NCBI RefSeq assembly: GCF_003391395.1
Contig: NZ_CP024190.1
Span: 4,836,001-4,900,000, forward strand
Direction of reading: 5' to 3'
DNA from: Mycobacterium marinum
GTDB lineage: Bacteria; Actinomycetota; Actinomycetes; Mycobacteriales; Mycobacteriaceae
Length of the DNA stretch: 64,000 bases
Positions 1 through 18,832 of this stretch are shown here, piece after piece (position 1 is the first letter of the stretch; each line of letters begins with the position of its first letter). The notes under the pieces were generated by a model, which worked only from the letters and a program-made list of their open reading frames with translations, was not told the origin of the DNA and did not search any database. The position numbers were made by a program, and so were the translations under genes.

Positions 1-1
1 T

Positions 2-1432
2 GACGGCTGGTTCGTGACCGCGGTGCTGACCACCCGGATCTACTGCCGGCCGAGTTGCCCCGTTCGCCCACCGTTCGCCCGCAACGTGCGGTTTCTTCCA
101 ACAGCTGCGGCAGCTCAACGTGAGGGCTTCCGGGCCTGCAAACGTTGCTGCCCTGACGCGTCACCGGGTTCGCCGGAATGGAACGTGCGCGGCGACATCG
201 TCGCGAGGGCGATGCGGTTGGTTGCCGACGGCACCGTGGACCGCGAAGGTGTCACCGGGCTTGCCGCGCGTCTGGGCTACACCACACGCCAGCTGGAACG
301 CCTGCTGCAGGCTGAGGTCGGCGCCGGTCCCCTCGCGCTGGCCCGCGCCCAACGGATGCAGACCGCACGGGTGCTGATCGAGACCACCGATCTGCCCTTC
401 GGCGACGTGGCGTTTGCGGCCGGGTTCTCCAGTATCCGGCAGTTCAATGACACCATCCGCCTGGTTTGCGACAGCACACCAACGGCGTTGCGTCGACACG
501 CTGCCGCGCGGTTCGGCGCACCCGCCGCCTCGCCGGGAACGGTATCCCTGCGCCTGCCGGTGCGAACCCCCTTTGCCTACCAGGGTGTCTTCGGCCACCT
601 CGCCGCCGGCGCCGTGCCGGGTTGTGAGGAGGTCCGTGATGGTGCCTATCGACGCACGCTGCGACTGTCGTCCGGCAATGGCATCGTCACGCTGACACCC
701 GCGCCCGACCACGTCCGGTGTCTACTGGTGCTCGACGATTTCCGCGACCTCGCGGCCGCCACGGCCAGATGCCGGCGCCTGCTCGATCTTGATGCCGACC
801 CGGAGGCTGTTGTGGAGGCCCTCAGTGGCGACCCCGCTCTGGGCCCGGTAGTAGCCACGGCACCTGGGCAGCGCATACCCCGCACCGTGGACGAGGCAGA
901 ACTCGCCGTGCGCGCCGTGCTCGCACAACAGGTGTCGACCAAGGCTGCGCGTACCCACGCGGCCCGCCTGGTCACCGCCTACGGCCGACCGATCCACGAT
1001 CAAGGCGGAACCTTGACTCATACCTTCCCGTCGGTGCAGGACCTGGCCGAAATCGACCCGATCCATCTGGCCGTCCCCAAGACCCGACAGCGCACCTTGA
1101 GCATGATGGTCGACGCCATCGCCGACCGAAGGGTGAACCTGGACGCCGGATGCGACTGGACTCGGGCGCGAGAGCAGCTGCTCGATATCCCCGGAGTCGG
1201 CCCGTGGACCGCGGAAGTCATTGCCATGCGCGGGCTGGGCGACCCGGACGCGTTTCCGGTCGCAGACCTTGGCGTCCGGCTCGCCGCGAAACAGTTGGGC
1301 CTGCCCCAGCGTCAACCGGGTCTACTGGAGCGCAGTGCGCGCTGGCGTCCCTGGCGTTCGTATGCAACCCAACACCTTTGGACCACACTCGAGCATTCGG
1401 TAAACGATTGGCCACCACGGGAGGTTGCATGA
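2..1432 (+). CDS. alkA: Ada/AlkA-type bifunctional DNA alkylation repair protein (5' end outside window)
   Basis: The reading frame is open from base 2 (Asp-Gly-Trp-Phe-Val), so the true start lies before the window and the GTG at 14 is probably internal. The N-terminal Ada zinc domain shows YCRPSCP followed by ACKRCC, which supply the metal-binding and methyl-accepting cysteines. An AraC-type helix-turn-helix follows (GFSSIRQFN). The C-terminal half is an AlkA-like 3-methyladenine DNA glycosylase with the helix-hairpin-helix LLDIPGVGPWTAEVIAMRG and the catalytic Asp in PVADLGVR. It would remove alkylated bases by base excision and transfer methyl groups to itself. It closely matches M. tuberculosis Rv1317c as I remember it. 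The stop overlaps the ogt start (ATGA), so the two are translationally coupled. Confidence 0.95.
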   Translation, partial: DGWFVTAVLTTRIYCRPSCPVRPPFARNVRFLPTAAAAQREGFRACKRCCPDASPGSPEWNVRGDIVARAMRLVADGTVDREGVTGLAARLGYTTRQLERLLQAEVGAGPLALARAQRMQTARVLIETTDLPFGDVAFAAGFSSIRQFNDTIRLVCDSTPTALRRHAAARFGAPAASPGTVSLRLPVRTPFAYQGVFGHLAAGAVPGCEEVRDGAYRRTLRLSSGNGIVTLTPAPDHVRCLLVLDDFRDLAAATARCRRLLDLDADPEAVVEALSGDPALGPVVATAPGQRIPRTVDEAELAVRAVLAQQVSTKAARTHAARLVTAYGRPIHDQGGTLTHTFPSVQDLAEIDPIHLAVPKTRQRTLSMMVDAIADRRVNLDAGCDWTRAREQLLDIPGVGPWTAEVIAMRGLGDPDAFPVADLGVRLAAKQLGLPQRQPGLLERSARWRPWRSYATQHLWTTLEHSVNDWPPREVA

Positions 1433-1947
1433 CTCACTACCGCATCATTGATAGCCCAATAGGGCCGCTGACCCTGGCCGGGTATGACGGCGTGTTGACC
1501 AATCTGCGGATGGTCGACCAGACCTACGAACCCAGCCGCGTCGGCTGGGAAGTTGATGATGAGGCGTTCGCCGATGCGGTGAGCCAACTCGACGCCTATT
1601 TCGCTGGTGAGCGTTTCGACTTCGATCTGGCGTTAGACCTGCGTGGGACCGAGTTCCAGCGACGTGTCTGGCGGGCACTGCTGACGATTCCCTACGGCGA
1701 AACCCGTTCCTATGGCGAAATTGCGGAGCGGATTGGTGCGCGGGGTGCGGCTCGTGCGGTTGGGCTGGCCAATGGCCGTAATCCGGTAGCGGTGATTGTT
1801 CCGTGTCATCGTGTGATTGGTGCCAGTGGGGGGCTTACTGGCTATGGGGGTGGCCTTGATCGGAAGCAGGCGTTGTTGGAGTTGGAGAGGGCGTGTGTGC
1901 CGGCGGATCTGACTGTGCGGGCGGATCTGACGTTATTCGATTGTTGA
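1429..1947 (+). CDS. ogt: Methylated-DNA--protein-cysteine methyltransferase, copy A
   Basis: This 172-residue protein repairs O6-methylguanine by suicide transfer of the methyl group to the Cys of the IVPCHRVIG motif. It carries the family N-terminal lobe and the helix-turn-helix segment GETRSYGEIA. The ATG at 1429 is preceded by GGGAGG and overlaps the alkA stop, which fixes the start. The last codons contain an 11-bp direct repeat (1903-1913 and 1921-1931, 18 bp apart), giving ADLTVR-ADLT; the M. tuberculosis protein as I recall it (165 aa) has a single ADLT, so the tail looks lengthened by a small tandem duplication. The identical gene recurs at 7592-8110. Confidence 0.96.
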   Translation: MTHYRIIDSPIGPLTLAGYDGVLTNLRMVDQTYEPSRVGWEVDDEAFADAVSQLDAYFAGERFDFDLALDLRGTEFQRRVWRALLTIPYGETRSYGEIAERIGARGAARAVGLANGRNPVAVIVPCHRVIGASGGLTGYGGGLDRKQALLELERACVPADLTVRADLTLFDC

Positions 1948-1951
1948 CATG

Positions 1952-1984
1952 CAAAAACACCCCCAGAGTATGGGGGTGTTTTTG
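1952..1984. terminator. Bidirectional intrinsic terminator between ogt and rrn, copy A
   Basis: A perfect 13-bp inverted repeat (1952-1964 and 1972-1984) with a 7-nt loop ends in runs of T on both strands. It lies 4 bp after the ogt stop and 4 bp after the 5S 3' end, so it can stop both convergent transcripts. Confidence 0.9.
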
Positions 1985-1988
1985 TGTA

Positions 1989-2104
1989 TGTTCGGCGGTG
2001 TCCTACTTTTCCACCCGAGCTGGGCAGTATCATCGGCGCTGACAGGCTTAGCTTCCGGGTTCGGAATGGGACCGGGCGTTTCCCTGTCGCTGTGGCCGCC
2101 GTAA
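1989..2104 (-). rRNA. rrf: 5S ribosomal RNA, copy A
   Basis: About 116 nt on the minus strand beginning TTACGGCGGCC and ending CGCCGAACA, as in mycobacterial 5S. It is the last gene of the 16S-23S-5S operon and abuts the shared terminator. Confidence 0.95.
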
Positions 2105-2194
2105 CTCTATTTAAATTTGTGCTGATGGGGGGTGTGGTGTTCTTCGACAGTAATTGTCTAAGAACATGGATATGTGGTTGCGAGGCGTTTTTGT

Positions 2195-7108
<4,914 letters not shown>

Positions 7109-7342
7109 ACCCCTCGATAACGAGGTGAATTCACAATCAGAGATACCTGACAAGACGCCAATCAACTGGCATCTAAAAAAACGACTACTCCCTCACACGG
7201 GGGTGATAAGGTGTAGTCAAAAAACAACAACAAAACATAACACCAAACACACTATTGAGTTCTCAAACAACATTTCTTACTTGCACTCGCCCCTCTTCGG
7301 GGCAACCCTGCCAGCTTAATACAGATCCGGCAGGAAAGTCAA
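7109..7342 (-). promoter_or_regulatory. rrn promoter and leader, copy A
   Basis: On the minus strand a -35 TTGACT (7337-7342) and a -10 TAAGCT (7313-7318) are separated by 18 bp, and transcription should start near 7306. The leader has a hairpin-prone GC stretch, a boxA-like TGTTTGAGAA (7260-7269) matching the one in the spacer, and an inverted GACTAC/GTAGTC stem around 7183-7220 that could take part in 16S processing. Upstream of the promoter only 71 bp of murA remain before the junction sequence, unlike copy B, which keeps the full murA context. Confidence 0.75.
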
Positions 7343-7395
7343 ACCCGGATTTTCGATCTTCTCAGTGAAGTCCGCGCCTTCGAGCTTGGCCTTGG

Positions 7396-7466
7396 CTACT
7401 GTACCCGCTCAATCTCCGCTCCCAAAATCCCCAGGTACTCGACGAAAAGTGGGTAGCCACGGTCGA
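7396..7466 (-). pseudogene. 3' fragment of murA at the duplication boundary
   Basis: The last 23 codons and stop of murA (ending IERVQ, TAG at 7396) are repeated here and then cut off at 7466. The fragment has no start and is a by-product of the duplication. Confidence 0.9.
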
Positions 7467-7565
7467 ATTCCGGAGGGGACTGGTAAGGCCCCCACCATGG
7501 CCCGTAGGCCTCCCCGCTCGCACCTCACCGCTATTGGTTGCGCGGGGTGCGGCTTGTGCGGTTGG
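7467..7565. other. 99-bp junction between the two rrn units
   Basis: This sequence belongs to neither unit. Its last part (7533-7565) matches ogt 1732-1763 (coding IGARGAARAVG) apart from one inserted T and one C-to-T change. I could not find a source in the window for 7467-7532. Confidence 0.85.
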
Positions 7566-7595
7566 AACGATTGGCCACCACGGGAGGTTGCATGA
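7566..7595 (+). pseudogene. 3' fragment of alkA
   Basis: Last nine codons and stop of alkA (NDWPPREVA, TGA at 7593-7595), duplicated with the unit and lacking the rest of the gene. It still supplies the ogt ribosome binding site. Confidence 0.85.
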
Positions 7596-8110
7596 CTCAC
7601 TACCGCATCATTGATAGCCCAATAGGGCCGCTGACCCTGGCCGGGTATGACGGCGTGTTGACCAATCTGCGGATGGTCGACCAGACCTACGAACCCAGCC
7701 GCGTCGGCTGGGAAGTTGATGATGAGGCGTTCGCCGATGCGGTGAGCCAACTCGACGCCTATTTCGCTGGTGAGCGTTTCGACTTCGATCTGGCGTTAGA
7801 CCTGCGTGGGACCGAGTTCCAGCGACGTGTCTGGCGGGCACTGCTGACGATTCCCTACGGCGAAACCCGTTCCTATGGCGAAATTGCGGAGCGGATTGGT
7901 GCGCGGGGTGCGGCTCGTGCGGTTGGGCTGGCCAATGGCCGTAATCCGGTAGCGGTGATTGTTCCGTGTCATCGTGTGATTGGTGCCAGTGGGGGGCTTA
8001 CTGGCTATGGGGGTGGCCTTGATCGGAAGCAGGCGTTGTTGGAGTTGGAGAGGGCGTGTGTGCCGGCGGATCTGACTGTGCGGGCGGATCTGACGTTATT
8101 CGATTGTTGA
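7592..8110 (+). CDS. ogt: Methylated-DNA--protein-cysteine methyltransferase, copy B
   Basis: Identical to the 1429-1947 gene over all 172 residues, with the same GGGAGG ribosome binding site and active-site PCHR. It has lost its partner: only the tail of alkA lies upstream, so expression depends on a promoter in the 99-bp junction or in the antisense of the copy A rrn leader, neither of which I can identify. In-frame starts upstream (7538) would add residues absent from the family, so ATG 7592 is preferred. Confidence 0.93.
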   Translation: MTHYRIIDSPIGPLTLAGYDGVLTNLRMVDQTYEPSRVGWEVDDEAFADAVSQLDAYFAGERFDFDLALDLRGTEFQRRVWRALLTIPYGETRSYGEIAERIGARGAARAVGLANGRNPVAVIVPCHRVIGASGGLTGYGGGLDRKQALLELERACVPADLTVRADLTLFDC

Positions 8111-8114
8111 CATG

Positions 8115-8147
8115 CAAAAACACCCCCAGAGTATGGGGGTGTTTTTG
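8115..8147. terminator. Bidirectional intrinsic terminator, copy B
   Basis: Same 13-bp perfect stem and T runs as 1952-1984. It separates the copy B rrn from the copy A rrn promoter downstream on the minus strand. Confidence 0.9.
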
Positions 8148-8151
8148 TGTA

Positions 8152-8267
8152 TGTTCGGCGGTGTCCTACTTTTCCACCCGAGCTGGGCAGTATCATCGGC
8201 GCTGACAGGCTTAGCTTCCGGGTTCGGAATGGGACCGGGCGTTTCCCTGTCGCTGTGGCCGCCGTAA
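8152..8267 (-). rRNA. rrf: 5S ribosomal RNA, copy B
   Basis: Identical to 1989-2104. Confidence 0.95.
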
Positions 8268-8357
8268 CTCTATTTAAATTTGTGCTGATGGGGGGTGTGG
8301 TGTTCTTCGACAGTAATTGTCTAAGAACATGGATATGTGGTTGCGAGGCGTTTTTGT

Positions 8358-13271
<4,914 letters not shown>

Positions 13272-13505
13272 ACCCCTCGATAACGAGGTGAATTCACAAT
13301 CAGAGATACCTGACAAGACGCCAATCAACTGGCATCTAAAAAAACGACTACTCCCTCACACGGGGGTGATAAGGTGTAGTCAAAAAACAACAACAAAACA
13401 TAACACCAAACACACTATTGAGTTCTCAAACAACATTTCTTACTTGCACTCGCCCCTCTTCGGGGCAACCCTGCCAGCTTAATACAGATCCGGCAGGAAA
13501 GTCAA
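13272..13505 (-). promoter_or_regulatory. rrn promoter and leader, copy B
   Basis: -35 TTGACT (13500-13505), 18-bp spacer, -10 TAAGCT (13476-13481), followed by the boxA-bearing leader. The full murA gene lies upstream on the same strand, so read-through from murA can also reach this copy, which copy A cannot receive directly. Confidence 0.75.
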
Positions 13506-13558
13506 ACCCGGATTTTCGATCTTCTCAGTGAAGTCCGCGCCTTCGAGCTTGGCCTTGG

Positions 13559-14812
13559 CTACTGTACCCGCTCAATCTCCGCTCCCAAAATCCCCAGGTA
13601 CTCGACGAAAAGTGGGTAGCCACGGTCGATGTGGAACACGTCGTGAACCTCGGTATCTCCGTCAGCGACCAAGCCCGCCAACACCAAACCGGCGCCGGCG
13701 CGGATGTCGGAACACCAGACTGGAGCGCTCGACAACTGAGGCAGACCACGCACCACGGCATGGTGTCCGTCGGTGCGGGCGTCCGCTCCCAGCCTGATCA
13801 TCTCTTCAACGAATCGGAACCTGGCCTCGAACACGTTCTCGGTGATCATCGACGTGCCGTCGGCGATCGACGCCAGCGCGATCGCCATTGGCTGCAGATC
13901 GGTCGGAAACCCCGGAAACGGCAAGGTCGCGACATTGACAGCCTTGGGCCGCTCGTACTGCACGATGCGAAAACTGTCGTCGGTCTGCGTAACGGTGGCA
14001 CCGGCGTCGTACAACTTGTGCAAAACCAGCTGCAGATGCGATGGATCAATACCCGTCACGGTGATGTCGCCACGGGTCATCGCCGCAGCGATACCCCAGG
14101 TAGCGGCGACGATGCGGTCGCCAATCACACGGTGCTCGGTCGGGTGCAATCGGGGAACGCCGGTAATCGTCATCGTCGGCGAGCCGGCACCCTCGATCTG
14201 CGCCCCCATCTGATTGAGCATCGTGCACAGGTCAACCACATCGGGCTCGCGCGCCGCATTGTGGATGGTCGTCACGCCCTCGGCGACCACCGCGGCCATC
14301 AAGATGTTCTCGGTAGCCCCGACCGAGGGGAATTCCAGCTGAATCTCCGCGCCGCGCAGGGTGTCTGCCTGGGCCACCACACACCCATGCTCGATATTGC
14401 ACTGCGCGCCCAGTTGACGCAGGCCAGCCTGGTGCATGTCCAACGGCCGGGACCCGATCGCATCTCCGCCCGGCAGCGCAACCTTGGCCCGTTTACATCG
14501 TCCGACCAGGGGGCCGAGCACACATACGGAAGCCCGAAACTGCCGCACTGCGGCGAAGTCTGCGTCGTATTTCGGCTCGTCGGGCGAGGTAATGCGGGCC
14601 ACATCTCCGTCGAGTTCGACGGTGGCGCCGAGCCCGCGCAACACCTCTGCCATCAGCGGCACATCGAGGATGTCGGGGCAGTTGGTGATTGTGCTGGTTC
14701 CCTCGGCCAGCAGCGTCGCCGCCATGAGCTTGAGCACACTGTTTTTAGCGCCCCCAACAGCGACTTCGCCTGACAACCGGTTCCCACCGGTGACCACGAA
14801 TCGCTCCGCCAC
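13559..14812 (-). CDS. murA: UDP-N-acetylglucosamine 1-carboxyvinyltransferase
   Basis: 417 residues, the family length. MurA transfers enolpyruvate from PEP to UDP-GlcNAc, the first committed step of peptidoglycan synthesis in the cytoplasm. The active-site loop reads LPGGDAIGSRPLDMH: the usual catalytic Cys is Asp, as in other mycobacteria, which explains intrinsic fosfomycin resistance in that group. It lies directly upstream of rrn copy B on the same strand. The C-terminus (YLGILGAEIERVQ) differs slightly from the M. tuberculosis one as I recall it. Confidence 0.97.
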   Translation of the reverse strand: MAERFVVTGGNRLSGEVAVGGAKNSVLKLMAATLLAEGTSTITNCPDILDVPLMAEVLRGLGATVELDGDVARITSPDEPKYDADFAAVRQFRASVCVLGPLVGRCKRAKVALPGGDAIGSRPLDMHQAGLRQLGAQCNIEHGCVVAQADTLRGAEIQLEFPSVGATENILMAAVVAEGVTTIHNAAREPDVVDLCTMLNQMGAQIEGAGSPTMTITGVPRLHPTEHRVIGDRIVAATWGIAAAMTRGDITVTGIDPSHLQLVLHKLYDAGATVTQTDDSFRIVQYERPKAVNVATLPFPGFPTDLQPMAIALASIADGTSMITENVFEARFRFVEEMIRLGADARTDGHHAVVRGLPQLSSAPVWCSDIRAGAGLVLAGLVADGDTEVHDVFHIDRGYPLFVEYLGILGAEIERVQ

Positions 14813-14882
14813 CCGCGTCAGTCTAGTGAAGCGCTATCAGCTTGTCAGTCAACCAGGTAAGTCATCCGGGTACCGTTTGATC

Positions 14883-15476
14883 ATGGCGATCCATCTGACC
14901 CGTATCTACACCCGGACCGGCGACGACGGAACTACAGGATTGAGTGACTTCTCCAGGGTTTCCAAGAACGATCCGCGCCTGGTGGCCTACGCAGACTGTG
15001 ACGAAGCCAACTCCGCGATCGGCGTTGCAGTCGCGATGGGCAGCCCCGATCCACAACTCGCCGACGTGTTGCGGCAGCTCCAAAACGACTTGTTCGACGC
15101 CGGCGCGGACCTATCGACACCGCTGAAACGCTCCCAAGACCAGCCAGAGCACGCTGCGCTGCGCATCACCGAGGCCTACATCCAACGGCTCGAGGGCTGG
15201 TGTGACAAATATAACGAGACCCTGCCCGCCTTGAATTCCTTTGTGCTGCCGGGTGGTTCGCCTTTGTCCGCACTGCTGCACGTCGCCCGGACAGTCGCAC
15301 GGCGGGCCGAGAGGTCAGCCTGGGCCGCTGTCGAAGCGGACCCCGAAGGCGTCAGTGCGCTGCCCGCGAAATATCTGAACCGGCTCTCGGATCTACTGTT
15401 TATTCTGGCGCGAGCCGCCAACCCGGACGGCGACGTGCTGTGGCGACCGGGCGGCAACAGGCCCGGCGCCGGATAG
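14883..15476 (+). CDS. Cob(I)alamin adenosyltransferase, PduO type
   Basis: 197 residues starting at ATG 14883 (MAIHLTRIYTRTGDDGTT), matching M. tuberculosis Rv1314c. The N-terminal TRTGDDGTTGL is the ATP-binding motif, and the C-terminal RRAER and LNRLSDLLFILAR segments complete the trimeric helical-bundle active site. It makes adenosylcobalamin from cob(I)alamin and ATP, for use by enzymes such as methylmalonyl-CoA mutase. Longer in-frame starts run back through murA antisense sequence and are unlikely. It is divergent from murA and convergent with the next gene. Confidence 0.93.
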   Translation: MAIHLTRIYTRTGDDGTTGLSDFSRVSKNDPRLVAYADCDEANSAIGVAVAMGSPDPQLADVLRQLQNDLFDAGADLSTPLKRSQDQPEHAALRITEAYIQRLEGWCDKYNETLPALNSFVLPGGSPLSALLHVARTVARRAERSAWAAVEADPEGVSALPAKYLNRLSDLLFILARAANPDGDVLWRPGGNRPGAG

Positions 15477-15566
15477 ATCAGAAGCTAAGCGCTCCAACAG
15501 GAACTGCCGACCGGCGCGTCGAGCAGCCACTGTTCGGGCCGCTACTTACCGCGCGAACGAGAGCCG

Positions 15567-16010
15567 TCAGCGGCTTCGCTTTTGGGCACGAGGCGAAGGA
15601 CGAGACTCGAGCCAAGACAGAAATGCGGTCAACGCACCCTGATCGAGCGCGAGTTCGGAGCCGGGTCTGCGGTCCTGGCTGCTGTCGCGCAGTTCGAGAA
15701 CCACGATCTTGTCGGTCATGATGTCATACTCGTCGCCGCGGGGTCCCCGCCGAGCGATGATCTCGACACCTCGTCGGCTGAGCCGCCGATCTGGCCATAA
15801 GCGCAAACTCGACAAGCGGTAGAACCGCGCTTCGCCGCCGCGGTAGCGGATGACGCCGTGACGCCACCCGTGCCCTCCGATAGCCGGGATATCACGCATG
15901 ATCCCGGCGGTGCCGCCCTGGCGCAGCTTCCATAACCGGTAGCTCAGCGCAAGCACCGCCATACCCAACAGGACAACCAGCACGACCATGCCGACCATGG
16001 GCGCGCTCAC
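15567..16010 (-). CDS. DUF2550 membrane-anchored protein (Rv1312-like)
   Basis: 147 residues from GTG 16010, the length of M. tuberculosis Rv1312. One N-terminal membrane segment (about residues 5-22, MVVLVVLLGMAVLALSY) is followed by a basic cytoplasmic domain rich in Arg (LRLWPDRRLSRRGVEIIARR). The start lies 7 nt after the atpC stop, so it is probably the last gene of the ATP synthase operon, but no role in the synthase is shown by the sequence. The upstream GTG choice is preferred over a 181-residue reading that overlaps atpC. Confidence 0.85.
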   Translation of the reverse strand: MSAPMVGMVVLVVLLGMAVLALSYRLWKLRQGGTAGIMRDIPAIGGHGWRHGVIRYRGGEARFYRLSSLRLWPDRRLSRRGVEIIARRGPRGDEYDIMTDKIVVLELRDSSQDRRPGSELALDQGALTAFLSWLESRPSPRAQKRSR

Positions 16011-16017
16011 CGGGCTG

Positions 16018-16383
16018 TTAGTCGATCGCGCCGACGGCGCGCAATCTAGCGCGACCCCTGGCGGCGGTACGGGGATCGTCGGATTCGGAGTCCTGCCTCG
16101 CCACAGCCTCATCGATCTCGGACTCGAACTCCGCGGATTCAGCCAGAATGCTGACCCCGGCGTCCGTCACCGACATGAAGCCACCGTCCACTGCGATCCG
16201 CAGATCCTTGTCGCCGTCGCGTTCAACGCGCACCATCGCGTCGTCGACCAACTGGGCCACCAACGGGATATGGTTCGGGAGAATTCCGATCTCACCGACG
16301 GTAGTGCGGGTGAAAAGAAACGTTCCCGCGCCCGACCAGATCTTCCGATCAACAGCAACGATCTCGACGTTCAATTCGGCCAT
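16018..16383 (-). CDS. atpC: ATP synthase epsilon subunit
   Basis: 121 residues; N-terminal beta-sandwich (MAELNVEIVAVDRKIWSGAG, GEIGILPNHIPL) and a short C-terminal helical region. It belongs to the central stalk of F1 and helps couple rotation to catalysis and restrain ATP hydrolysis. Last canonical subunit gene of the operon. Confidence 0.96.
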   Translation of the reverse strand: MAELNVEIVAVDRKIWSGAGTFLFTRTTVGEIGILPNHIPLVAQLVDDAMVRVERDGDKDLRIAVDGGFMSVTDAGVSILAESAEFESEIDEAVARQDSESDDPRTAARGRARLRAVGAID

Positions 16384-16419
16384 GTCACACCACCTTTCGA
16401 CTTAGCAGGAGACCAGCCA

Positions 16420-17871
<1,452 letters not shown>

Positions 17872-17899
17872 ATCTTTCTTCGCTTCCTCGTGGGCCTGT

Positions 17900-18814
17900 C
17901 TAGCGAGCGTCCGCCAGCGCGTTTGCGCCACCGACGATTTCGCTAATCTCCTGGGTGATCTGGGCCTGGCGCTCCCGGTTTGCCATCAGTGTCAGCGCCT
18001 TGATCAGGTCGTCGGCGTTATCGGTCGCCGACTTCATCGCCCGCTGACGCGACGCTAGCTCCGATGCCGCAGATTCGAGCATTGCCGCATACACGCGGGT
18101 AGTCAGATACCTCGGCAAAAGAGACTCGAACAGCGTGGTCGCATCCGGTTCAAATGAGTAGAGCGTCCTCGGGCCGGTTTCCTCGACGTACTCCACGACC
18201 ATGGGTGCCATCCGGCGTGCCTCGGTCGACTGCGACAGCATCGATTTGAACTCGGTGAACACGATGTGCAGTTCGTCAACGCTCTGCTCGTTGTCGGACT
18301 GCAAGTCCTCGCCTTCGCCAGCGCCCAGCATGAACGCATCTACCAGCGTGGAAGCGATCTCCGCGGCATTCTCGTACTTCGGCTGCTCGGAGAAACCCGT
18401 CCACGATTGGGCGATGTCCCAATTGCGGAATGTGTAGTAAGCCAACGCCTTGCGGCCCACAACGTAGAGAACCGGTTGCTTGCCCTCCTCACGCAGAAGT
18501 GAGAAGAGTTCCTCGGAACGCCGGAAGACATTGGCGTTGTACGCACCGCATAGACCGCGGTCAGAGGACACCACCAAAACCCCCGCCCGCTTCGGCTCCG
18601 GGTGCTCAACCAACAAGGGATGGTCGAGAGCAGCGTCCGCAGCCAGGGTGGTGAGCATCTGAGTGATCTGGTCGGCGTAGGGCCGGGCGGACTCGAGTCG
18701 AGCCTGCGCCCTGGCGATGCGCGACGTCGCGATCAGCTCCTGAGCCTTGGTGATCTTCTTGATCGATCCGGCCGAGCGGATCCGTCCGCGCAGTTCGCGA
18801 AGTGTGGCAGCCAT
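17900..18814 (-). CDS. atpG: ATP synthase gamma subunit
   Basis: 304 residues; coiled-coil termini (MAATLRELRGRIRSAGSIKK and the C-terminal helix ending NALADAR) form the rotor shaft. The acidic insert GAGEGEDLQSDNEQ matches the mycobacterium-specific gamma loop reported to bear on coupling and low ATPase activity. Confidence 0.96.
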   Translation of the reverse strand: MAATLRELRGRIRSAGSIKKITKAQELIATSRIARAQARLESARPYADQITQMLTTLAADAALDHPLLVEHPEPKRAGVLVVSSDRGLCGAYNANVFRRSEELFSLLREEGKQPVLYVVGRKALAYYTFRNWDIAQSWTGFSEQPKYENAAEIASTLVDAFMLGAGEGEDLQSDNEQSVDELHIVFTEFKSMLSQSTEARRMAPMVVEYVEETGPRTLYSFEPDATTLFESLLPRYLTTRVYAAMLESAASELASRQRAMKSATDNADDLIKALTLMANRERQAQITQEISEIVGGANALADAR

Positions 18815-18832
18815 CTCATATACCTATGTGTG

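Noticed and set aside
1150..1428. N-terminally extended ogt reading frame
   Set aside because: The extension lies in alkA in another frame; the ATG at 1429 has a ribosome site and matches known Ogt N-termini.
15477..15566. IS1557-like transposase between the pduO and DUF2550 genes
   Set aside because: The gap is only 90 bp; the element seen here in M. tuberculosis H37Rv is absent and no inverted repeat or target duplication is visible.
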